Both the position numbers and the translations under genes were made by a program. Below the pieces are notes generated by a model that ran no database searches, had not been told where the DNA came from, and worked only from the letters and a program-made list of their open reading frames with translations. A stretch of DNA of 64,000 bases, from positions 15,760,887 through 15,824,886 of the forward strand of contig NC_064034.1 of NCBI RefSeq assembly GCF_932526225.1, given 5' to 3'. This document shows positions 1 to 11,425 of this stretch, piece after piece; within the stretch, counting starts at the first letter, position 1, and every line of letters begins with the position of its first letter. This stretch comes from Nematostella vectensis (taxonomy: Eukaryota > Cnidaria > Anthozoa > Actiniaria > Edwardsiidae).

Positions 1-2820
1 GCAGCCTTGGCTTGTGTGTTCAAAAAGTATATCTCGTCTCTTTCACAGACAAACAAGCTAATTTGCTGCAAAAGGCACTGTCCTTGCTTGGAAGCCAGCC
101 TACTTTCTCGTATAGTGGCACAGTGTGCCTCCCTATTGTGTCGTTAGTCTTATAGTCTAAGCTTTCTTAAATTTTTATGTCCGTGATACTGAACATGGGA
201 CTAGTTGTGTCCGTCACCAACCGCTTTCTTCACACAACCCTCCGTGTGTTTGCTGTTAGTATACTCAAAGCTTTTTTTTAAAAAAAAATACTGTTGTCGT
301 TATCATCTAAGTGCAATCTTTACTGATCAAGTAATCGTGCATCTCAGTTCTCAGTTCGTGCAATCTTCTAAAGTTCACCCGATTATCACCAAGAGGGAAG
401 ATAAAGCTTCAAACTCGCTTCTCTTGCCTTCCTCGTCCATTAGGCCTTTTTCCAATAAGCGTTGTGCTTTTAGTCGTCGGTCATTCTCAATTTAGACCAC
501 TCCAGCTAAAGCAACAAAATGGTGTTACTCAAAACGGAGGACATTCTTCCCTTTAAAGAGGGCCAACGTTTCTCTAATCTCCGTAACATACGAGGCAATA
601 CTTTTGCTGGCAACTATACGGCTTTCTATCCTCTATGTGGGTTATCCTTCTTCGTCGAAGAAATTAATGGCGGTACACATTTTGGAAGTACACACTCGCT
701 CGAGCTGCTACATAGCGAAAAATTATCATGTCTGCAAGCTTGGTAAGCAATGTCAAAAAGTTTGAGCGAGAAAAATTATCTCTCCAGTTTTGCTGTATCA
801 CGATATGAAACTAAGATACTTTAAATATAGTCTAGTTGACCGTTAACAATTAAACCAAGGACCTAGAAAGGTATATAACAAAGTAAGGAAGGTTAGATGA
901 AGTATGATCAACCTTTCATAGAATATCTGTCCAAATAACATAATTCTAGTCCAGGATAGAGAAGTACCAAAATGTACAAAACTCTCTCGCTATATTGAAA
1001 ATAAAACTAGAAATGTGAATTCGCGAAATAAAGGCATTTACCAAACGAAGATGTAAAGAGCCTGTGAAAGACCATTAACGTGAACCTGAAAATATTTTGA
1101 CGAAACAAGTAGCTTGGAGGAAAATAGACAGATAATATCGACCAAGTTTTCACTTACGTGTCTGGAGGTAAAGTCTGGAGTAATGGCTTCTCTTTTATCC
1201 GCCGACTGTAGAGATATATTACTCCAGTATCGATGATCATACAGCCATGATCTGAGTTCAAATCCAGATCCTTTTAACGGTTTATACTTTTAAAGTGGAA
1301 TAGACGAAAGAAGTCGCACAATAACCAACTAAGCCCCTATTTTTCGTTTTCTAACCATCAAGTTAGAGTTCTATGAGTTTCAAAGGGCACAAAAACAGCC
1401 GCGAGGTGTTTTTTATAAGCGTAAACAGAAGTGCGGTAGCAATTCCCGAGCCTGCGACCCGAACAAGCACGTGTCCATCGGTAATCTCCCTCCGCCTGAA
1501 ACGCTAGTAGCAGACTCGTGATATGTATCCTTCAGAGTGATTTACCCCTTTCTTAGCAGATGCGCTCGTGTTTACTGCTGGGGAATCCACTCTACTGTGC
1601 TGCGTGAACTTGGGAATGGTAATATTGTTGAATAATCAGCGAGGATTACGGATGCGTGACGCGTTACCCGCGACAGACAACAGGGATAAGGAACAAAAAA
1701 TGGCAAAAAAAACCCAGGAAATCTCTAAAAGAATCAATAGTTTATTACGAATAAACTCTAATCGTTAGCAATGTAAACTGATCAGATACTGTCACAAGTT
1801 TGACGTGCGTTTTGGGTTGAGGTCAGGGTGGTTGTGGGGTCTGTAACTGTCGATTTTGCCTATAGGAAGCCTAAGATGAATTTTTGGCGACACAAATCGA
1901 TCGAAAAAAATACGTCAAAAAGGTCAGAAAATTCAACGAAAAATGCAAAGAAGCATGTTTCAAACGACCGAAATGCAGTACAGCGTTACTTTAATGTGCC
2001 GGGCTTCTAGGAAAACCCGGAAGAAAATTCCTGCGTTTCCGGAGAAGTCACGCAATCACGCAATTGGATCACCAAGGGTGAAGAATAATTCCAGTGACTG
2101 TGCAGATTTAGCCCGGTTGGATGTTGGTTTACGATACCCTCAATATGGTTTGACTAAGTACATAATGGTTGATTCAAAATGAAACCTAACAAACGAAAAC
2201 TACAAGCGACGAATTCTAATAAGCACGGCCGCAAAGCAAAGGGCACAACACGGAAGCCACTGGAGCAAATGGTCCGTGGTTGCCATGATCACAATCCGCA
2301 CTCGCTTAAATGTCCATAAACCGCTCGTTTGTTATTGTTTGCATTAAAAAAAATACAGACGGTCTATTTGCATCAAAACTATCTAGTGACCTTCTGTAAT
2401 TGTTTTTTTTTTCTCGCGATTCTAAAAAAAACTGCAAAATTATAAAGTAAGGCGAAAAATAAGGGTCAAGGGAAATTAAATCACGAAATTAACATGCTGC
2501 GAAAATTTCATTTGAAAAGGTAGTTATATATGCCACGATATACTCCAGCAAACCACCTCACAAGTACTTTTTGTCAGCTAAACTTTTATGGAACACAGCT
2601 TGAAGGGTTAGAGGAAACCGGAAAAACATTGGGAAATGATTCCACAAAATTGCAGCTGACACGATGATCTAAAAAGATCATCATCTAACAAAATAAAGGG
2701 TTGAAGGAGAATATTTCAACTTACGATATTCCATGCTCTGTAGTTTGGAATGGATACTCCCATCCCTTGATACTACTTTGGAGAATGTTCTAGCTGGCTG
2801 CGTGACTATTCCGCGCTTGC
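1..2820. other. No gene recognised
   Basis: Open frames here are short (under 100 codons) and show no domain or splice-site chain I recognise on either strand. The sequence is AT-rich intergenic DNA. The two longest frames (205-495 and 519-746) look like chance frames. An exon of a gene lying to the left cannot be excluded. Confidence 0.5.
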
Positions 2821-2881
2821 GTGCTTTTTTTAAATATTCAGTGTTTTATTCGATATTCAATATTCCCCTTCCACCCCCGAA

Positions 2882-2884
<3 letters not shown>

Positions 2885-2951
<67 letters not shown>

Positions 2952-2961
2952 TAATAATAAT

Positions 2962-3056
<95 letters not shown>

Positions 3057-3139
3057 TAACAACAACAACAACAACAACAACAACGACAACGACAACAACA
3101 ACAAAAACAACAACAACAACAATAATAATAATATCTTTA
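2885..3139. repeat. Compound (AAT)n/(AAC)n microsatellite
   Basis: About 255 bp of pure AAT and AAC triplets with a few AAA and GAC interruptions. It directly follows the 3' untranslated part of the minus-strand retroelement at 3140-6557. The same composition recurs at 6558-6613 and 6923-7001, so it is probably the tail or target-site DNA of these elements. Open frames through it (poly-Asn, poly-Leu, poly-Ile) are artefacts. Confidence 0.9.
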
Positions 3140-3201
3140 TTAACAATAATTATAAAATCTAATAACCTATGTACAATTCTCTACAATCACATTTTTTGAC
3201 A

Positions 3202-4869
3202 TTAAAAATTTTTCACTGATGAATTCAATAATAATGATAACAATGTGTAAAAATAGTCAATGTTCTTCAAATCGAATCTGTAATTTCTTGCCCTTGACCC
3301 TCTGAGGCAGACAAGCGCAGAACGGAGAAGGGCGAAGGAGACTCTGGCCCTTATCCAGCTTATAGTGTCACTATATCGTTCTCCCTTCCTAACAGCTAGC
3401 AGCTCGGCGAGGCGACTGTGAAAACGCAGACATTCTTTACCCATCCCACCAGTGCTTGTAAATACTAAAGGCGTAAAGGTTCCTTGTTCAACTCCGAGAA
3501 CTCTTCGCGAGTATAATCTTTTCTTCTCGTTCTCACGATTGCGATAAATCTGGTGTAGTTCTAAGTCCGTATAAGAGCCAGCATTAGGGTGACAGACCCT
3601 GACATCAAAGAACGCTGCTCTTTGTGGTTCCCAGAAACCCCGCGCGTGTATATCTAATCTTGCATCTGGGGCAGTATTAGATCCCCTTCCGAGTTGTTCC
3701 CCTGTGATATCTTGCAGGACAGGCTCGGTCTTTACATCATTGCAGACCATATCAAGAAGATCCGCTTCCAGATCCCTTAATTCGTTATGGCGCTGGGAAA
3801 TGAATCCTCCTCGTTTACAGATCATCGCATGATCTACTGTGAACTTGTCCCCGCACACGCAAGTAGTGGGGATATCGTTTATGGGCCAATCATAGCGTAG
3901 TTTGATGGCGTCGCGAAATTCCCCCTTGTTTAGGTTGTAGCCCATCTCACGTAGGGGGAGCACTTTAAGCCACACTGAAGATCCCTTTTCTGCGGCAAGA
4001 TCTAGTGCGCGGTGGATGTTCCGCGGAGCTTCGTCCCTAACGCCATCTGCTCTCTCCTTAAGTACCTCAGCCCTCTCGCTTTTTACAGCTTGCTGTAGTG
4101 ACTTCACAACAGAATCGTCAGGCAACTGATGACTTTGAACTACTATCTGTTGGACAAGTGGGGCGGTAGCTTTAACAGAAGATGATAGCTCTATATCTGC
4201 TTCAAGACATGGATTTGTCATGCTTAGTCCCCCTAGACGGACGGGTAGTGCAAGAACGTCTCTCTCAAGCGGACTGCACCTATGGTCAGTGATTGCAGGA
4301 ATGAGCACATTCGATATCGCGTTCTTAAGCGGCTCTAGTAAATCCTAAATGTCTGGCAGAGTCCTTAGAAAGTATGTATAATAGCGATGTTTCAGGCCGA
4401 AGGTATATGCAGCAAAGCATGCCTGTGGTTGCGAGAGGGCAAATTCTGCTAGCTTTGTAACCTCGCCTACCCATTTGTCCACTTTTTCATTGACGTATTC
4501 TTCTAGATAATCCCGTGATCCTATAACTGCAACGAGATGTTTTTGTCCCTGTACTGTCACATTGACAGCCGTACCACTGAATACTTCCCTGGCACTTGCC
4601 TCCTTATCAGCCTTTGAGATGATCCAACACTTTTTGGCGTTCGGGAAATACCCAAAGCTCGGGCCAAGGGTGTTAATGTTATCCCACCACTTCTTTATTT
4701 CCAGTATAGAGCCGGCTCCGCAGGCATCATCGGCAAACCAGCACTGTTTGGTGCTGGATGCTGCCTGCAAACTTGTGATCAGCGGTTGCATGCTTAAAGC
4801 GTAGATGGCCATAGCAAGCGCGCCGAATTCCTGTAAGTATTGATGGCGTAGATTGCTATTATCGGGCAA
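3202..4869 (-). pseudogene. RT C-terminal half plus restriction-like endonuclease, broken by one stop
   Basis: One frame covers RT motif C (FADDACGAG), the thumb region, a CVCG...H...C zinc-type motif (about 3815-3875) and an endonuclease-like segment, PDARLDI followed by FFDVRV (about 3600-3680). This is the layout of the C-terminal region in RLE-bearing LINEs. A single TAG at 4345-4347 splits it, and the frame is unchanged on both sides, so a nonsense mutation is the simplest explanation. The 4345-4869 piece opens without an ATG, as expected for an internal fragment. The protein tail ends near 3290 with a basic segment before the 3' untranslated region. Confidence 0.8.
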
Positions 4870-4990
4870 AGAACCCTGATATTGTGAAGTGCAGTTGCTC
4901 TATTGAGCGCATTAAATGCGTTGGAAGCATCGATAAGAATGACAGCGTCGGTGTCGTCCGCTTGACCTAGCCGCTTAAGCTCGATTAGCT

Positions 4991-5125
4991 ATGCTATTTC
5001 TTAATGCGGCTGGTGCCCAATTATAAAAATTATATTTATTTTTCTCCTTTTCTTATTTAATAAGTAATATCTGTATAATAGAGGGTGCTAATAAAATATG
5101 TTGTTGTTGTTGTTGTTGTTGTCAA
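4991..5125 (+). mobile_element. Short insertion with (TTG)n tail inside the RT ORF
   Basis: The minus-strand RT homology breaks off after GMRTIFD at about 5126 and resumes near 4990 with [10 protein letters not shown] just before motif A. The intervening ~135 bp is AT-rich, contains AATAAA near its end and finishes in seven TTG triplets on the plus strand. That is the form of a short retroposed sequence with a microsatellite tail, in the opposite orientation to the host element. Its family is unknown. Confidence 0.5.
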
Positions 5126-6480
5126 AGATGGTGCGCATTCCGTGTATAGCAGCTTCGCTTCCAGAGTTCTGACCAGCGCACAGTTGGAGGGAGCCACTTG
5201 CATCGACCACGTCTCCCTTAGCAACGTTCATGACACACTTTCCAACGATCCTTCGCACCACCTCGCCAACCCCAATGGGTCTCACCGCACCTTCGCCTTT
5301 ATCAAGGGGGATCAAACGACTAGCAACCAGTGGCTCTATTGTTTTGGGGTCGATATATTTCGTACATAGTGACTTAGTCATCGTCGCTATTGCATCGCAC
5401 AGTTTTGTGGCGGATTGCTTAAATGACTTACAAAGCCAGAATACGCCTGAAGCCGTTAGCATCAACTCCATAAGGCCCCCCTGATCCCTTTGTTCTCAGC
5501 GCTGCTTGCCTGACCATCTCCCCATTAATCTCTGAGTAAACTGATTCTGGCACCTCATCGTCAATTGGACCGAAAAGAAGCGAGCACAACTTTGCAGGCT
5601 GTGGATCCGGATGTTTCGCTTTAAGTTGGTCCATGACGTCATCCGTAAGATCCAGCACTCCCCCTGTTGATGTTTCTCCGAGAAAGCGAAGAGCCGAATT
5701 GATCTGACCTTCGAGTACTAGCTTTGCAAAGACTTTTGACCTTTCGGGTGAATCTGATGTTTTAAGCTTTCCAATACGTCCTTGAAGAATTCTACCTTCA
5801 CGTAGTGGCTTGCAAATTTCGCCTGCCTTCCAAAGCGCAAGACGCTTTGAGAGATCTTCCTGATGGTCCTTTTCTTTTGACTTAGGGCTTGGCTTTTGGA
5901 GGGCAACGGCCAAGAAAACAAAAGCTGCCTTTAGCGACACATGATGGTTTTCAGAGCCGGCATTCCAATCATTGATATGCGACGTGACTTGATCAATAAA
6001 CTCCCTTCCAATTTTTCCATACGGCACCAGAAATACGTTCTTTTTCCACGTAACGATCTTATTGTACGCGTCTGTAACGACCGAAGTCGGTATAAATATT
6101 GCACTCCCGTCATTCCTTGTGTTCCAGGTGATCATAGATGGCTTGTTTACAATATTATGCTCTGGTAAACACCCCGGTGCACTCCCATTGTCTTGCTCGT
6201 TCTGCTTCGTCTGCCCTGAATATTGTACCTCTCGCGGGATTTCTGAATTGTTATCAATAGCGCTGGATATATGCAAATCATTTCTTGTTGGTTGTTGAGA
6301 ATTAGCATGTTCCGATTCATCGCTTTCTGCCTCTTGCTTATCGATATTCGATAAATCTTCGTTGTAAAAATTATTATCCCTTTTTTCTGCCGTTCTCATT
6401 TACCGGCGCTCTGTCCGATGATGTTAGCTCCTGGGCCTTTCTTTTACATTCGAGGACGTCCGCATTCATTTTATCTGTCC
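5126..6480 (-). pseudogene. N-terminal region and RT fingers of the RLE element
   Basis: The minus strand begins with a charged N-terminal region containing the segment KWTDKMNADVLECKRKAQEL (about 6420-6480). A frameshift near 6390 leads into the 323-codon frame 5428-6399, and another near 5460 into the frame covering 5126-5471. That last frame carries RT finger-type sequence ([20 protein letters not shown]). The pieces join in order with the RT palm at 4345-4990. Nothing here encodes an intact protein. Confidence 0.7.
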
Positions 6481-6557
6481 ACTTAACCTTTTCTTTTCTT
6501 GACATCTTAGTTGCAGCACTCTTCTCACCACGCGACTCGTCCGCCATTCCGCCATAA

Positions 6558-6570
6558 TAATAATAATAAT

Positions 6571-6603
<33 letters not shown>

Positions 6604-6613
6604 AATAATAATA
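6558..6613. repeat. (AAT)n/(AAC)n microsatellite between two retroelements
   Basis: AAT triplets flank a core of AAC triplets. On the minus strand this tract lies after the 3' end of the element fragment at 6614-6922 and immediately before the 5' end of the element at 3140-6557. It marks a head-to-tail junction. Confidence 0.9.
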
Positions 6614-6921
6614 AGATTTAAAAATAGTAAAAAAAAATTATGCGAAAGAGAAAAATATATATATATGGCGGCCTTACATAACATCTGCTATGGGCAATAT
6701 AAAATCATTATCATTTAAAACATCGCGCGATTTGAACGGGAATCTTGAACCTCTTACGTGACATTTGTGAACTGTTCTTAAAATTGCGAAAAAAAGTTCG
6801 ATACGTATCCATGAGATTACACTGGCATAAGCCTCGCCGTTCTTAATAGACAGTTTTTCTGCAAGGGATTTTAGGAAGTTCTTACAATCTACCCCCATGC
6901 CTCCATTTGTGCCAAAAACTA

Positions 6922-6922
<1 letters not shown>
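6614..6922 (-). mobile_element. 3' end of a second, diverged RLE element
   Basis: The minus-strand frame 6674-6898, extended upstream to about 6922, aligns in order with the C-terminus of the neighbouring element. Both have a PLVF/LVF...GGMG segment, a Ser-Trp-Ile-Arg segment, and an ILRT or LLRS helix followed by a basic RGSR stretch. It is followed by a 3' untranslated region and the microsatellite at 6558-6613. Only the last ~80 codons remain. The rest is cut off by the AAT tract at 6923. Confidence 0.7.

Positions 6923-7001
<79 letters not shown>
6923..7001. repeat. (AAT)n microsatellite
   Basis: Roughly 26 uninterrupted AAT triplets. The tract truncates the second RLE element in the middle of its C-terminal coding region. 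Confidence 0.9.
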
Positions 7002-7002
<1 letters not shown>

Positions 7003-7334
7003 TTAAAAAATGTTCGTCTTACGGTCCAACACTCCATGCTCAACACCCTTGAGGTAAATTCACTTATTTACAACCTCCTGTAAAATAAAACAATAAATCA
7101 TAGCCAAAAAATTAACACCAGTTTTCAGGTGTAAATTAATTCTTAATTTTTGCACTAATTTTGGAAAAATGTAAACATATTAAACATTACTTGTGTTGTT
7201 ATTAGACATTACTTGAATAATGTTTAATATATCTGTATTAAAAAATCATGCAAATCCTGGCAACTAAAACCTCACCGTTTGCAACAGAATATTTCTTGGA
7301 GATGAACTAGTAAGAGCACATTGGAAGGTCTGGT

Positions 7335-8133
7335 TGTTACGCCGCAAACTAACGCAAAATGTAATAACTGTCAACGCAAAATGTAATAAATGTTTAACGT
7401 AATAACAATACATTATTTAACGTAATAACAAATTATTTAATGTAATAACACCAAATAATGACTATAAACCTATAAACTATAACTAAAAGCTGTAACTAAG
7501 GAAATAGACAAAACGCTAGCATGTAGTGACCAACTGTTGTACTAGTCCATCTCGAATCGACGGTTGGTCTAGGTCTCTCCAAGCACTTGACAGTGGTTCT
7601 GTCAGCAACCACCGCCAAGAGAATGCAAATGCAAAGAGAAAGCAAATGCCAACTGCAGACAATGTCGCTATCATTGCAATTTCTAGACACAACGCACAAT
7701 ATGACGGCCAAACCATTATAACTCAGTGTTAAAATTTCATGGTAAAAAATCATGTTTTTTTTATTGTCACTTCTCAAACTAAATCGGGAATAATGTCACA
7801 TCACACCAAGGCAAGAACAATGCACTTTTAAGCAGCACTGCCTTTCTTTCATTAAGCAATCCTACTGTTTGTCTCTATGAGTTAACATTTCATCATTTTC
7901 TAAATATTAGTAGAATTTTTAACTATTAGTCAATAGATAAAGTTATTACATTTTGTGTTAATATTTTATTACATTTTGGGTTGGAAGGTTATTACATTTC
8001 GCGTTAAACATTTATTACATTTTGCGGTGAAACTTATTACATTTCGCGTTAAGATTCCATTTTGGGTTGAAAGTTATCACATTTCCCATGAAGATTACAT
8101 TTTACGTTATTTATTTCATTTTGCGGCGTAACA
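7335..8133. mobile_element. Fold-back DNA element with 13-bp inverted ends and subterminal repeats
   Basis: The ends are perfect inverted copies of TGTTACGCCGCAA (7335-7347 and 8121-8133). Inside both ends are many copies, in inverted orientation, of a motif like GCAAAATGTAATAA (left, about 7352-7450) or TTATTACATTTTGCG (right, about 7940-8120). The middle holds a small minus-strand frame (7496-7777) that resembles no transposase I know. The structure fits a non-autonomous DNA transposon of about 800 bp with motif-dense subterminal regions. The superfamily cannot be assigned. Confidence 0.7.
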
Positions 8134-8416
8134 CACCACCTTGTGTTTCTGTTAGTTTCATAAAAAAATCAGTGGCCACTTTTAAGCGCTTCAGAACAAC
8201 AAAATCTCTGTGGGGTTGTACAAACCTGGTCATTAATGGTTTCTTCATGAAAACGGTCCCTCATGATGACAGAGCATTGAACATATGACAAAATTTATTC
8301 AGTGAACTTCGGCCAATTTCGTTTGCATTACTTTCCATAAGTACTGTATTGAAGCTACTTATATAAAACTATCCGGACATCAAAAAAGCTTATCTCTAAT
8401 TAATAACATATTCTGC

Positions 8417-11400
8417 TCATACAATTCTTTGGTAGTTGAAGCAATCATTACCAATCTTGTCATTCTGCAGTAAGAGAAATATCCTGTTGCGAATTGTGGC
8501 TATTTTAAGTCGCCTGAATTACTGAACATTATGTCGGATGTGATTATTAGATAAAACAAGAAACAATAGGGCTTGTCAACACTTACCGATTGAATTTCAC
8601 TTGGGAAGTCTGCAATGTTATCCTTGACACATGGAACGCAGAATCTTTTGGTATAAAATATACTGCAGTTCTAATGAGAAAAGTATAAAATACACAAAAG
8701 AAAATGATTGGTAAACAGGTTAAATTATTGGAACTTTAAAAATCGAAAAATGGAAAAATGTTAGAAATCTAGTTCATGCGTCTGAACATGCAAAAATATG
8801 GGGCCAGGCAATCCCTTTAATAACACATGCTTATGTCAAAATGCCATCACAAAGCCACCCTGTATCTTAAGCCCCATCTGCACTAACAACTTTTAGTAGA
8901 CAACTTTTAGTTGACAACTTTATTGTTGGCATCTATATTAGCAATTTTTCATGAGTGACAATTTTAAATTGCCGAGAAAAAGCAAACCTGCTAGCTTTTG
9001 AGCAACTATAGTTGCCACATAAAAATTGCCGACTTTGCTCCATCTACACTAGCAAATAAAAATTGTCACATAAAAATTGTCAACTAAAAATTGTTAGTGT
9101 AGATGGGGCTTTAAGGTTGATAATATGTTATTTTCAAGCTTTAAATATGTATTACCTGGCCAATACACACATTCTTAGAGCATAAACAACACACCCCACC
9201 AATGGTAAGGTGGACCTTATTTGGAGAGAATGGGTCTTTGATCACGTAAGCTTTCTCTAGCAATCTATAAAAAAAGACATGATAACAATCAAAATATTGT
9301 TGGTAACAGACTACCTTCTCAACTCTGCTATACCAAATATATCTATACACATGAGCACACTATTTATTCAATTTCCACCAGTGAGTTGAAGATATTCTCC
9401 CATGTTTCCAGTCTTCTCAGATAAGGACGCTAAACTGAGATAGGTCCACTTCCAGTTTGCAATAGATGTGATATTTGTAAACAAAACTATAAAGCATAAG
9501 CGAATTAGACATTAAAAAAGGCTTTCTAGATAATGCCACGCGAAAGATAGAAATCCAATCATGTTATATTTAAGTGTTCGGGAAAGCCTTTCATTGCACT
9601 AAAAGTGTCACAATAGTGCCTATGATTGAATGAATTATTTTTCTCCACACGAAAGGTTTAATTTTGAGATTAGAAGGAAAAAAAAGAACTTTTGAAAGTA
9701 AAAACCACCCACCCACATGCTCCCTGGGAAGAAATCATGACCAGAATCGTAATATTTTTTTATGTGTCCTAGCTCTGGTGTATCATACATCTTTAAATCA
9801 AACTTTAACTTATTATTATACTTGCACTTAAATTATACTTGAATTCTAAAGTTAAACTTCACTTTTTTGTAGCCAAATCCGATAATAAATGTCCCCTGGA
9901 GCGATGCAATGGCATACAATATCCCTTTTTGTTCTTTTGAAGATACGATGTATGGTGCGAAACTAAATTGGGATAAATCCATAGCGACTCCAGGAACTTT
10001 GTGACAGCTCTTCAAATGATTGCCAATCATGCGCTGTTCTAGACCAGCACCTCAATGTAACTAAAATGCCAAATAGAAACACAAGGTATACCTCGCCGCG
10101 GATTTAGAATCAGTTCATTGAAATCATCGGCAATGGTATGATACCAACTGGCCAAATCAATTGCAACTACAAAAACATTGGCTGTTTTAATAAAGAGATT
10201 TCAGTGTTATTGGTTCTTTGCTGTTTTTTCCTAGATACGATGCGAAACAGAGCAAAGATAGACCAATCACAGCAGTCTAAGCTCTGAAGGAGTGTGATAG
10301 TGATATGTTCTCCAATATCTTCTCATAAACATAGTGTTGCACTATACCATCTACAAGCTGCCAATGCAAGAAAAGCATGAGTAATAGTCAAGGATGTGTA
10401 AAGATGTGTTAGAAATTAAAGAAAACAGCTTTATCCGTCACACAATTATCCCCCCCCCCACTTTGAGCGGAAGAAGAGGGGTGGGGTAGGTCCACTTTTC
10501 GGATTTCGCACCCCCAAAGAAAAATCCTGGGTACGGGCCTGTCAATGAATTTATAAAACATGTTGGAGGTAGATTACATTTCTCCAAGAATTTCACCCCA
10601 AAGCAGGAGGAGGAGGCAGCAAGCCCCTTGCAACCACCAACTCATGCGAAAAGTGAAGTTTCTTTCTGCAAATCCCTCTCATAACTTTAACTTTTAAATA
10701 ACTTAATCGCCACTAGCGAGCTAATCCGGCAATTGGCGGTCAGCGGAGGCTGGCACGTGAGAACGATAACTGACGACAACATGTACAAAAACAATGATAA
10801 TACAATGAAAATACTTGCGATGCGCATAACTTAACGTGACATGCAATAGCAAACAAACGAAAAACACGATGAGAGCCCATCCTCGGATTAGCTCACTAGG
10901 TAAGGCCGCTACAAAGTTGGCTGCAGATGGTAGACAGGGAAAAACTGCCTGCGGTAAAGCATTCCAGACGGGGATAGTGCGTGAGTAGAAGGAAAACTGG
11001 AAAGCGTTAATTTTAGCTGGGAGGAGTGAAAATTGGTAGCTATTACAGGCACTGGTTCTTGTGAAGTAGACGGCAGGCTTAGGTGAAACATCAGGCGGAA
11101 AATCAATTTTGACGAGGCCGGAGTTTATCTTATAAAAAAGTGCGAGGTCACTAACTATTCTTCGATGTTGGGGTGAATGCCAGGCTCACACATTAATCAT
11201 TTGGGTAACGCTACTTGTTCTTTGGTAATCCCCTGTGGTAAAGCGTGCGGCTCTACGCACTATTTATATTGCTTTAAAAACGAGTACTTACAAGACAGCC
11301 TGGCTATATGGTGGCTTATTTCCAAAATACTCATATCTGCATTTAAAGTCACAAAGAGAACATGCAAACACGCGCTCATTTTCTTCTTCAGCATCGACAC

Positions 11401-11425
11401 GGTCAGCACCTTGCAGCTCGGCCAT
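8417..11425 (-). CDS. CDPF1: Cysteine-rich DPF-motif protein 1
   Basis: Four exons on the minus strand: 11292-11425 (ATG at 11425), 9156-9264, 8587-8670 and probably 8417-8464. Phases join cleanly (2, 0, 0). The protein has a first CxxC pair (FACSLCDF), a YFGNKPPY segment, the DPF motif in VIKDPFSPNK, then CCLCSKNVCIG and FYTKRFCVPC. The CxxC pairs suggest zinc binding. These match the order of motifs in CDPF1, a small conserved protein of unknown function. With the proposed last exon the protein is 124 aa, close to the roughly 120 aa usual for the family. That last exon has a good acceptor and an in-frame stop, but its sequence is not conserved, so it is the weak part of the model. Introns 1 and 2 hold repeats (10900-11265 and 8871-9109). 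Confidence 0.85.
8871..9109. mobile_element. MITE in CDPF1 intron 2
   Basis: The ends are inverted copies starting GCCCCATCTGCACTAACAA on the left (from 8871) and, read on the minus strand, GCCCCATCTACACTAACAA on the right (to 9109), with further inverted motifs inside. TTAA adjoins the left end and TTTAA the right end. No coding capacity. It makes up about half of the intron between CDPF1 exons 2 and 3. Confidence 0.75.
10900..11265 (-). mobile_element. 5'-truncated LINE 3' fragment in CDPF1 intron 1
   Basis: On the minus strand the sequence reads as the C-terminal tail of a CR1/L2-like reverse transcriptase: VRRAARF near the start, then TSSVTQM, a stop, RRIVSDLALFYKINSG, TRTSACNSYQF and SRTIPVWNALPQAVF. 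This order (RRAARF, TSSVT, RR..DL..YKI, R..N.Y.F, RTI..WN.LP) is typical of the end of these elements. It stops about 20 nt from the CDPF1 exon 1 splice donor. Confidence 0.75.

Larger units (their letters stand above)
3140..6557 (-). mobile_element. Decayed RLE-type non-LTR retrotransposon, near full length
   Basis: Read on the minus strand, the element starts next to the microsatellite at 6558. It has an N-terminal charged region, reverse transcriptase pieces, a Cys/His motif and a restriction-like endonuclease, and ends at the microsatellite at 3139. RT palm motif A (DASNAFNAL) lies near 4920-4945 and the catalytic FADD near 4730-4740. Damage includes a frameshift near 6390, another near 5460, an insertion at 4991-5125, loss of the motif-B region near 4840-4870, and one in-frame TAG at 4345-4347. 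The single ORF with a C-terminal endonuclease places it among the early-branching RLE clades (R2, R4/Dong, NeSL, CRE type). The exact clade is not resolved. It is not autonomous now. Confidence 0.8.

Noticed and set aside
205-746. Two plus-strand frames of 96 and 75 codons
   Set aside because: No recognisable motif, no splice-site chain to other exons and ordinary AT-rich composition.
1190-1275. Possible tRNA or tRNA-derived SINE because of a GAGTTCAAATCC B-box-like string
   Set aside because: The T-arm does not pair properly around TTCAAAT and no A box or acceptor stem fits.
2821-3199. Open frames of poly-Asn, poly-Leu, poly-Ile and poly-Thr on both strands
   Set aside because: They are translations of the AAT/AAC microsatellite, with no start context or flanking domain.
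7496-7777. 93-codon minus-strand frame inside the fold-back element as a transposase
   Set aside because: Too short, hydrophobic in part, and without DDE or other catalytic motifs.
9833-10030. 65-codon minus-strand frame inside CDPF1 intron 1
   Set aside because: Sequence is not low-complexity but resembles no family I know, and CDPF1 phases join without it. Left unassigned.
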